From positions 1,200,229 to 1,264,228 of the forward strand of contig NW_017804642.1 in assembly GCF_001625305.1 (NCBI RefSeq): a stretch of 64,000 nt of DNA. The letters are read 5' to 3'. Within the stretch, counting starts at the first letter, position 1; every line of letters begins with the position of its first letter. The position numbers and the translations under genes were made by a program. Shown here in pieces: positions 24,707-36,700 of the stretch. Under the pieces are notes generated by a model. That model searched no databases. It had not been told where the DNA came from and saw only the letters and a program-made list of their open reading frames with translations. This DNA comes from Branchiostoma belcheri (lineage: Eukaryota; Chordata; Leptocardii; Amphioxiformes; Branchiostomatidae).

Positions 24707-27700
24707 AAAAGAAAGAAGGGAAGAAAGAAGGAAGGGAAGAAAGAAGGAATGAAAGAAGGAAAGATTCTTTATTGACTCAACATTTTATATCAGTGACACG
24801 ATTGTTGGTCAATTTTCTCACACATCGACCATCTACTGAATTCTCTTAAATAGTTTCATGGCACTAGGAGGACACTCACTCACTCACTCACTCACTCACT
24901 CACTCACTCACTCACTCACTCACTCACTCACTCACTCACTCAATCACTCACTCACTCACTCAATCACTCACTCACTCACTCACTCACTCAATCACTCACT
25001 CAATCACTCACTCAATCACTCACTCAATCACTCACTCCCATAGTTACATGTATGAACTGTAAGGGGAGACTATCAATCCACTATACTATGGCGCTACGAA
25101 TCTATCGAATGTTGCTTACTGAGTTACTTACTAAATGACATGGATTCTGGGTTAATTTTCACGCTTTTAAGGACATCTTACTTTTACGTACTTTGACAGT
25201 CATGATAACATCGAAGTTCACTGGGAAACAGAAATTGGCAATGTAGTCATGTATCATAGCATTCGTGTTCCAAAAATGCATGTTATATAAATAAATATAG
25301 TATGTGCAGTACTGTAAGGTCAAAAATCCCGCACTACATCTCAGCAGAGGCAGCGTAAGTTATTTATGACATTATCAAAACATCAGTTACCGCAGAGGTT
25401 ATTGTTAGTACGCGAGCCTTTAGCAGAGCTTAAACATGTAGATACAAGAGCCAGTCAAAACAGATAAGAGGACAGAGTCCAGACGTACCGCAATGATACA
25501 TGGCCTGGATGGGGCACACACAGATACGTCCCTGCTGACCTAAAGTGGCTGACTTTCTGGCCACTGGTATTCATCAAATCCCTTGCTAGCGCCGATAAAC
25601 TCGTTCCTCCATTGCGCTGTTCGCCTTTATAACAAGACAATCCAACAGTAGTGTTATATATATAGTACCTAGCTAAATTCTTCGTTATAACTGCATCTTA
25701 TGCATAGATTTTAATTGTGTAATTGTCTCGTATATGTCTTAATATTGTGTTCGCCTATGCTGTTTCATGTGCACATTGAAGAGTGTCACAAATCATTGTT
25801 TTTAATGTTTTATATACTATGTAATAAGGACGTAATTCGGGTATTCGCCCGCGAGAGCCTTACTGAAGAAAATTTGATTTTGATTTTTGATTTTTTTATA
25901 AACATACGTTTTGTTGATGGATTACATCGTATGTGTTTGGTTCCATCCGTCGTACAATATGGCAAATCAACATTTTTATTAAAAACATATTTCCTTCTTA
26001 AGCTTGCATGTAGTAACACAAAAACATGTACTAATCGTCAAATCAAATGACCTACATTACATGCTTTGCTCCAGGGTATGAGAGTATGTCGAAGTGATGA
26101 ATTAGGCTTGCTCTCTTTCTATCTGATACTTTCCGTTCTCTCATATTTATATCTTTCTCTACTGATAGAAATATGTATGTATATATGTGCATTCGCAGCC
26201 GAAATGGTTCAGTATATTTAGAATAATTCCATCAGGTTGATACATCAATGATTGTTTTTTATTTTGGCGATTTTTGGGAAGAAATATTATTTCCCAGAGG
26301 AAGGTAGCAGAGCAACTATCGAAACGTTTGCAGATATTTTACTTTTGGCAGCGTGAAAAAGAATCTAGTACCCAGTAAGTGGTACAGTGCGAACTTTGCT
26401 CCTGACATAAATATGATCCCGTCCATTTAACAGCTGGAGTTGTCAGATAATAGTTTGGACCTTTCGTGGTCAAGGACAGCCACATTACGGTAAGTCATGA
26501 TTCATGGCTGGATTAAACTGTGTTATTCCTGACGCCTACATCTCCACAGCGGCTGTTTGTTACTCATGGCCCCGCCTCATCACTAGTCCTCTCACGTATG
26601 TGCTGCCAGGCATTGGTATTCATAGAGTCACCCGACCATGATGTAATGTCCGTCAATGTAGGGGTAAGAGTCGACTGCAAATCGTCTAAAAATGACCGTA
26701 GCTACATCTACCTGGTGCAGATGACAGAAAGATTGTATGACACGACATCTTAGACTGAGGATGTATGGTGAAGACCACATTTCCGGTGCATTTGTAACGC
26801 CGGGGAGGCTTGATGATGGTTTGCTGTCTGCAGACTCATTGTGTAAAAAATGGCAGCAGAACCACCATAATGGTAGCTGGAAGGGCACTCGTCCGTTTGT
26901 GAATAACAAGCAAGCTTCCCCCGAGGTTACAGATGCATTTACATCCCCAAAGGCTGGGCAATCAAGCTTTTGTACAAAATAAAAGTGATATTCTCTCTCC
27001 ACGAAGGATAAAAGGGTCTTGAAGAGTACATTCAGAAAGTGGCTTCACTGCCTTCCATATAAATACATCTACCTCCCAAAGAGGCCATTTGTACACGTCA
27101 AATAGGAATGACAGAGCTGCTCGATGTGCGCAGAACCACAGTTAGCCATGCAGTGCACGTCTGCAAACATGACATGAACCATTCAACCACCGATTGTCGC
27201 TAACCCTGAGACGTCCCGAAGGGTTTTAACGTAGCACAGGACTACATTTGCTTTTTAGGGTGCAGGGTTTGATGTCGGGTTGGATATCGGTATTCGTAAT
27301 GCCCGTGGTGCTGAAAACTGTGCTGCTGTTGCGTAGTTGTGCAAAAACATCATGCAAAAATAAGATGTTTAGTTCAATGTTGGGTCAACGTTGACGAAGT
27401 GATTTATTTCAATGTTGAGATGAGATATTACACAACGTTAGCGACAAAATGACTCTTGTTACAGCCTTATACTATAACAACAAGATATTCTTGTACAGGT
27501 GCATAAAATCCTACAACACTTTCCCACAACACACCAAATCATCTGCACCATCAGCGTTCAAAAACACATCAAGGACAGGCTGAAAACACAAACGCACACA
27601 AACAGGCCCACACATTGCAAAATTGGTGGTAGCACTATGACCTAAGTAATACTATATACATGTATATAAATTTACTCTGGCTACTGATGGCTCTGATCTC

Positions 27701-30700
27701 TCATCTTTATTTTCATATTTTCTATTTTAGTTTTTTTCCCTTTCAATAATGATGTTATTGTTGTTGTTGTTAAATATAGGTGGTTAATATTTATGTTATT
27801 TTGGTTATGTTATGTTTTAAAGGTTTTATACTGGACTCCAGGAAGACTAGTGTAGTATACATTGTACTACTCACTAATGGAGATCTTTCAAATAAACAAA
27901 TAAAGCAAACAACCCCCTTTACCATCACTATTGAACTCGTTCACCGTGCCGTGATCTGAACATAACCTCTGTAGCATGATGTCCCATTACTTACGAGCGA
28001 ACATGTGATTTTTCCTGAATCCTACCGGAACCAAAGGTCCCTAGTGATAGAGTTAATAGTGGCAGGGTTGCGAAATGTGTTTTAGTGCGTATTCCGTAGG
28101 TGGCAAGTGCTATGAGGGATTAAAGACGAATTCCTATGACACTTGAGCTGGAGGCCATCACATTTCTCTCGCACAATGTGCCTAACCCCGTCAGTACAGA
28201 TGCAGTGAAACCAATCCCTGGACACCGGGGTGCCAATGTTTACTGAATCAGAATTCTACGAAACGAATCTTGCGCGAAATCAAATTTTGGTTATTTTTAG
28301 ATCATCATAATGGTTCTCTTTCTCGTGGTTGCGTTGACTGGTAATGTTGAACGTTGACAGTTCATTCCTAGAACTATCGCAGAGTGGAACTCACTGTCAC
28401 CAAGTACAGTAGGGGCATTGTCAATAGATAGCTTTAAACAATGTCTAGAGCTAGAAGTTCAAGGGTTAGGTGTAACAAGTCGATCGGTGTAATATAGCCA
28501 GCTGCCGCCGCGCCGCGTGCCTGCGAAGCTGGTGTGTTACGCCGAAAGGCGGTTATACCGGCTATACAGATACAGATACAGAATGTGATTTGTTTCTATC
28601 ATATGCTAATGTAAACAATAGTCTGGGTTGTAACACTCCTAATCACTGGTTTACAGCAGCTGTAAGGTTGTAGCTACATGTAGAAGTTCTGGTGGTGGAA
28701 AGAAGATGCCGGTGTACTCTTGTTTTAAATGACTGGATGTTGTTGTCAGTGATCAGGCCGACCACGTTGTCTGGAAGACTGTTCCAGATGTGTACTGCAG
28801 TATGTATAATAATGAAAGTTCTGCCAGTGGAGTGAGTTCTAGAGACTACAAATGTAGCACAGTGAGGGCATGTTTACCAGTGGAGAGGCTATAGTGCGAG
28901 TTGTGCGTCTGATTGTGCTCACAATTACAGCAATGTTTTGATTATTTTGTACACGCTCTCGTCAGTGATGTGCCATGATGTTGCATAGCCAACCAGAGCA
29001 TAGAGTAGTAAATCTATCAGTAGTAAACATATGCGTTTTGGGATGAACACAACTGCCTTGGCCTTACTTTATTACCATCATAACGCGTATGAAAAATGTC
29101 ATGTACTCAGCAAACACATCTATTTTTCATTTCTCCAGCTAGACTTTGTTTATAGGCATTGAACAGCATTGTTTTCGACGTATTGGACTTTTATGTGTTT
29201 ATGTTTACTGTATGTTGTCCTCCTTTATTTTACTGTATGTAGTCTTGTCTTGTAACATGCTGGGCCCCCTTGGAAAACAGCTATTGTAGGCTGAATGGGG
29301 CCACCTAGCCGTCCTCAGATTAAATAAAGTAAACAAATAACAGCATATAGTAATTTGAGGTTAAGGTTTTCAAATTCTTGAATATCAGCTTTGATATCGT
29401 CATGACATTGCAATGTTGAACACCTCTATAGGTTGGGTCTGTGTGAAATGAATGTGTCTAAAACATTCAAAGGAGCGAATTTTTCTAATGTTCTAAATGA
29501 TACAATGTAATGTAGTCACAGTGATGTAGCGCATGGGAGAGACATTTGGATGCCAAGTTGTTAAGTTTAATACGAAAGTATTAAGATGACAGCTGAACAT
29601 ATTTTTGATGTTTTTTTTCAGTGGGCTACTGTCCTCCAGATACGTGGAGAGATACTACACCAACCAGTCAAGCAAGCCAGTAGTAGTGAAGGTGAGTACT
29701 TTTCCCTGCTTTCTCAGATATATGTTAGTGACACAGGAGTGTTACGATTGATAATATTGATCTCTTGAGTATCCTATGCATGGTTAGGGATACAGTGTTG
29801 CCACCACCACTTGTAGCAGCAAACACACACCGATTTACTTTTCAATTGTCTACTTGTGATAGCTATATATATAGAATAACGCTATGTAAATGGTATAGAT
29901 ATATTACTTTCGTTACAACCTAATAGACCAAGTTTGAAATTGTATTCAAAACATCAGACCATCAGTTGTAGTGTAGACCGTGAGTGAGTAGTGGGGTCAA
30001 ATTCTTCCCAACCACCTCAAATGTAGTAAAATGTTGAACTTTATTCCAACACAACGGATACATAGAGATCAAATTTTCAACGACCACTGTCGCCTTCATC
30101 AGGATAATTGATGACCAATCAGTTCTGAACGTAATCTCGCGAGAGTTACGGTTACAGACACGTGACCTTATTCACACGAGAGTTTACGGATACGTGACGC
30201 CAGCAATTGATCAAACGCGCCAGGGAGTTTATATCGTCCACCGTCACCGTCACCTCGGGCGTATTTTAGATGGATATCAGGCAAGCGTTGATACGTGTAC
30301 CCAGCAGTATTCATCTACAGCTGGCTATCATGTATTTCCGCTATGGTTTGTCACAATAACGCGGGAAATCCAACAGAGTTCTACAGAAGGAGATCACACT
30401 GTGATGTGGGGCCTAACTGTAATCCTTTTCACCGAATGACGTCATACCCATCCGGACTCTAATTGGCCATCAAATTCAAATGTTGGCAACTACGAGTTAC
30501 ATGACGTCACCAGGCCAATTACCTGTGTCGTCATTTACGTTGCGTGGGCCGACGAGGAAACGAGGCATCAAGGTGCCTTTGGCTTAACTAAAAATAACGA
30601 ACAACTGTGTGAATGATAAATATATCACTTAGAGTAGAGATACGTTATTGATGATTTGGCTTACGCCATTGCATCTCTGTCTTTACGCACACCAGAAGCC

Positions 30701-33700
30701 TTGTCAAAAGCCGTTCCGTGAGCTCAGTACCAGATGTTCTACCCACATGGGACTACATGGATACAGGGTCTAACGTGCAGATGCTTGATGCGTAATTGGA
30801 AAAGCTTCATAACCTTGAAATAAGTCGTCATAAATCGGTACAGTAGAGAATGTGCATCAATCTATCAACCGACACGTCATTCAATCGACTGTCTAATGTC
30901 GTATCATGTCGGCCAAAATAGAGAAGTCATGATCTATGATAGCCAAGTCATTTTCGAAAGTTCCCATTGTTGCCAACAAACTAGCATGTGGAAGTAGTGT
31001 ATTAGCTTCGGGGTACGTGCTTACCAGAGCAATCCATGAATATATGTTAATCTGTCTCCTTCTAAGTTTGAAAATATCACTGAAAGGTGTTAATAAGCTC
31101 ATCAAAAAGGTTTTAGTGTACAAGAAAACAGATAAGTGGTTGCAGAGACACAATAGATACAGGGTGATGGCTTATTTTTGAATATGTGATATATGTTTAC
31201 GATCTATTTATACACGACCTATTTATACAATATAGACTGCCAAAGACTTCACATACACAACATTCCATCATCATTATCATCCACTGTGCAGACTTATGAC
31301 ATTCGTAACTGAGAATTAGAATCCATATGAAATGTTACAAATATTGACTATTCACTACATCTAACGATATAGATGATATAAATATTTTTCTTAGCCAGGT
31401 TTTGTTTCAAATGTTATCAATTGCTGCAAGTTGTGGGTTTAACACAAGATATCATCCACGTCCCATGAGACACCGCGCATTCGTTACTGCCCCGCCATTT
31501 TGTAGCACAAGCCGCCATCTTAATTTGCAGGGTAATGGAGCGGCGATTCCCTTTCCACCGTCTGTACCTCTTGTGGGCTTCTTCTTGCTTTATCGTGGCG
31601 ATACGAAGAGAGATCAAACATATTTCTCGCCTGAAAAATGCCTCCATGTTTTTTTCGGGGTTCGTCAAATTTCCTGAAGCATTGCTGTTTGATTGATCGT
31701 TTTCAATTGATGATACCTTAGCAATACTGACATTCGTACATTAGGGTAGCATGTATATATCATCACATTCAATGAGGCTAAATTCTTAGCAAATGGCCGA
31801 ATGTTGTAATGTTCCTCTCAATTGCCTATCATCTTTTTCCGAATACACGAATCGAGTGTGTGTTTGTGTACCAAATGGCAGTTTGAGATCATTGAGACTT
31901 ACATAAAGCAACCATATTATGCATCGTTTGAAAAGTGCCCAGTATGCTTTCAAATACGCCAGACTGTGGCAGCAATGGTGGTAGCTCTTTTAGCAGACGA
32001 CGTCGCCATTTCTTCCTTCTGAACAGTAGTGCTGAATTGAATTGAATTGAAGTCCCACTGAACAGCTCAAAGTCAACGAATTGCCCCTCGTATATAATTG
32101 CGACAAAGGACACAGTAATATCATCATTAATGTACAAACAGTGGGAGGAATATCAATGTATGGAGATGGCTACATCCGTTTATAACCTTTGCTTTTTGGA
32201 ACATTAATTCTTCGTCAGTATCAGTTGTTTTATGTGTAACGTTACTTCACGGCGGTCCTAGTTAGGCTATAATGAAGCAGCACTGATGTCCCTGCAATGT
32301 TTGGTTTGACCCTCCGACAACCTCTCTGTAGATCTGGTTGCTGCTATCTAAAATGTCCTGCTTCTAGCTTAACTGTTTAGATATGTGACGAGCGTAGCTC
32401 TCTGCAATGGCGTCCTCCCCTGGTCTTTCAACATCGATCCATTCTCACCTGTAATCATATTAGCATGAAAAAATACCCTCTCTTTTGGAGCAGAGTTATT
32501 GGGCGGCTTTCACACCTTTAGTATAATCACCCATTAGTTGCTAAGCCACTAAGATATTAGACCTGACGTAATTTGGCGACCAAAGTGAATTATTTCAAGA
32601 AAGCTCCGCCGTAATGTCTCCATCCTCCTCCCCCCGCTCCCCTGCCTGTGTGCTGGCCTCTCGGTCTCTCCATTTTCCAATCCCTGCAGGCCTCATTTAT
32701 CACCATTTAGCTCACACGGCAGCGGAGTGCTTTAAATCTTTGATGAGCCGGCATGAATATTCATGCAAGCTGCACCGCGGTACAGGAAGAACCAAAAGCC
32801 AAATTTTCCCCTGATTTCAATTAGAGTAACACACAACTAAGAGTCTGGCATGTAATTCGAAATATCTAGATACATACTCCCGGTTGACAACATCAATTTG
32901 TAGTAAATATTACCTCATCTGAACAATCCATGTAGAAATTCGTCCACGTGAATGATGGTATGACTTTTCGCAAACGTTAAAATCAATTATCACTGGCAAT
33001 ATGTATGTTTTAAGCACAACAAATGTTACATGAGAAGCAAGTCCTTTTATTCACAAAATCATTTATTGTAGTTATTGTAACTCACGTGGAAAGGGTCGGG
33101 CTTTTTGCTGCCACTTTGTGTTCTGGACCTGGTCCATGTTTACATTTATGTCCATAGGGCTATCTTAATTAATGGTTTTATGCCGAAACTCCTATTCTTG
33201 AATGTCAACTCGTTATAAGAAATATATGTTTGAATAAATATGTGAATGGCGCGTGCATATATTCTATTATATTAATAAAACTAAAACAGATTTTGCAGGG
33301 TAAACGATCAATAATCATCGATGATAAAAACGCTAATGTTTTGATGTGATCTTACGTAAGATTCATCAAAGGATAATACAGATAAGACTCTATAATTTCA
33401 CGTTCTCAGATCGACCTACATTGCTATATAGACATGGTAATATACTGTCGGGCAGCATCTATCCATCAATCAATGAGAGCTGGTAGCTGTGGGATGAGAT
33501 GCTGATTGCTCGATCTGTCATTGCCGCGTCTATTCCGCATCCTCCGGCGTGTGTTTAAATGTTAACACGGCGAGCTGAGATTGAAGATACACTTTCACAC
33601 TAGAACAGTGTGCGCTGACATTTACATGGCATTCCTAACACTGTAAAACATGGCCGCTGGCACTTCAAATCAGTGGAGACAACGGGTGTTGCTATTCCCG

Positions 33701-36700
33701 GGCTCCTGCAGCTGCCTGTGCTGGTACGCTGAAAGGTTAGGCCACAGCAAGTAAATTTTATGGATGACATCAGAGCGCGCATTAATTTTCGCCTGATTTT
33801 GGAAATAAAAACAAGAATTTTTGTTGCCTTCTAACAGTGGTCAACATGTCGAAAATGGGCAAAGATGCCTGTTGTCATGCCAGAACGTGGATGGCAGATA
33901 AATATGAAGAGCTTGTTTTGTCTTTTACTTTGATGCAGTGATGAATTTCATTCCCTTTGGTATGTGATGTTCACTGAATCAAAACCATTTGTACCATGAT
34001 TAAAACTTTTATTTTTCAGAGACAAATGGATGTTGTAATAGTTGGCAGTAAACGTAGCACAATATAGGTATCATTTCTTGTTTTACAAGGTTTATGATAT
34101 CAAAATTTGAAAATGTAGGAATCTTGTTTTTTGGCCGCCATAGTTTATTTCGCTCTATCGCATTAGATTTGTAGTCTGCGGATGATGTCATCCATAAAAT
34201 TTACCTGCTGTGGCCTTACGTTGACTGACATTCCACTGGTATTTTCCTGGAATGATGGCGACATGGTAGATGGGAATTGCAGCCTCACCTGGAGGCGAAC
34301 CTTCAGCGGCAGAATTATTCCCACGTGTCACGTCCATCTGACCTCGGGGGCAAGTGATCCCGTGTTTAATTTCCAGGAAATTGAGTCACCAGCTGTTTCT
34401 ACAGTCACTGGCCAAGCAATTTCCCTCCGTCTAATGCAGCGTAATTTATAGGCGCTGCCACCTGGCGGTTGCTGTATTACCAGGACGGTAGCTGTTTAGA
34501 CCGTTTCTGAAATAGATATAAACTAGAAAGGTAACATTTGCAAAGAAAATGCATAATGTTTACCTTCGCATATGGTCTGCTCTGTTAATTCTTTCTGAAG
34601 CACATTCATATATACGGTGACAGCAGTCTAAATCCCTCCTGCTATAAAATTGAAACATTACCCAACACTAGATACCAAGGTAACAGACGTCTGGCTCAGG
34701 TCATTGACCTTATTTGTTTGGAGAAGAAGAAGAGGAAGAAACTGAGCAAAAACAGTATGTTTTCCTTTGGTAAATATAAATATGAAAACACCCTTTCTGA
34801 CAATGCTAAACAACTTTTAGTTCTTCGCGGTAGTTTGCTCTGTTCCTATGACATCAACTGTAAAAATATGTTAATCACACAAAACTACACTAGGGAAACA
34901 AAACGCTTTTAGCTACATGTGTTCTGTTTTGCTTTTTTTTCTGGGATGGGAGTTTTGACTTACGCTTAAACTAGGTCTATTATGAATCCACACTTGTTGT
35001 AAAATACCTTTATTTTTAATCGTGATAATGGCTGCGAAAATAGTTGTGTCTAACTTGAGTTCGCAGTCACTTTGCCCGTGCTTTCATATGTATTCATTAC
35101 TGTTTTCCTGAATTTAAAAAAACTATGGATACCATTCTTCACATGCATATTGTCTTTATAAGTGACTTTATAAGTGAGGATAAGTAACCTTTTTATTGAC
35201 TTATTTTAGGCCAAAAACATCCAGGCCAATATTCAACTTCAGCATTGTGATGTGTCGGCTTAAGCTATGTACAGGCACAGTGCAGCTTTTATCGATTTCT
35301 GATCAATCTTCAAAGGATCTTGACTGTGACTTCTTGGAACGCAAGATTGCTTCTAGGATACGGTAACAAACGTCTTGGAATACAAAATTGCGTCTAAAAT
35401 GTTCTATGTATTTTATAATACAATTTCCGGAAACAGCAAAATCACCGCTAGCCGAAATAAGTAAAGTCTCAATTACGTAGGCGGGTGGGACGCCTATATA
35501 CGGCGAGGGATTCTTGCTTGCGTGGGTACCAATATGCAATGCACGATACCTGCATATAATTACATGCTGTATTGTAAGAGATGAGGCCCTGTGCTACGTT
35601 CTCAGGTTTATTATGTTACCGAAGGAAAGCATATTGTTTTTGCTCAGTTTCTTCTTCTTCTCCAACAGTGACCTCTGACCTGGCCAATAATGTTGCATTT
35701 TAATGGTAGAAGGGGATTTAGACTCCTGTCACCATATATGTGAATCTGTTGGAGTAAGAATAAACAGAGCAGACCATATGCGAAGGTAAACATTATGCAT
35801 TTGCTTTGCAAATGTTACTTTTCTAGTTATCATACCCTTTGTGTATGGTGACCACAGGTGGTATTGGGAAATGTTGTCCACAAACAGAAAATCGATTGGT
35901 CATAACTTTGCTAATACAGAAGGTAGCGAAATTGCCATAATGTTGTAAAATCGCCCACCTGACGTAGGAATATCTTTCTGTAGATTGCTTTGCTTTATGT
36001 TCGTCCAGCTGGTTATCACACCATTGGGGGCGTAAATACCTTCATTTCCTCGCATAAACAACATCGACGTTGATGTTTAATAATTTACGGTTCCTCATTC
36101 AAACAATAAACTTTTATTTCAGATCACAACTCCAGATCAAACCTGGAGACATTGTCTTTCAACAGTAAACATGAAACAATGAAAACCTGGCGCTGAGTTT
36201 TCAGGGTCTTCCCAGTGGCGGGTGTGTGGAGTTAACAGCTTGGGAAACAGCTTGGGAGGGGAGATAACTACAGGGTAATGTTTTCTCCTCACCGGGATTG
36301 CGTGGGAGGTACGGAGATATCCACCCTGATGGATACGGCCGTTTCTCACGGGAAAATGTGCGCTCTGACTGATAAACGACACGAGCCTGCATCAGGCGTG
36401 ATTCCAGCACTTCACGTGGCGTTCGTCAAGTTTAATCACGGGAGCTTTAGCGCTGCGGTTATCTGACAAACATGGCGGATCGTGATTGGTCTACGTGTAA
36501 CAAAGGACAACGTTGTAAACAATGAAGATCGCCGTGCATCAATGACACATTTGCTGACTTAAATGTCTTAAATGCTGAAGTAGCATGTTCACTGTACATT
36601 AATTATAGTTTTGTTGCAAATTCATACCCGAGGGCTAATTACAGGCACAGAATTCGAAGAAACATGTGGTATAAAAAAACAGACAATTAGTACACATAGA

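Larger units (their letters stand above)
17738..29621 (+). other. ADAM intron 2 (11.9 kb)
   Basis: The longest intron in the model. It holds two family A MITEs, a foldback repeat (about 21420-21628), two microsatellites (24621-24762, 24872-25037), a hammerhead-like motif (26282-26339) and LINE remnants (27480-27905, 28361-28594, 28643-29035, 29140-29345). No coding exon recognised between them. Confidence 0.7.

Noticed and set aside
24565-25043. Open frames with Glu/Lys-Lys and Ser-Leu-Thr-His repeats
   Set aside because: They are translations of the GAAA and CTCA microsatellites.
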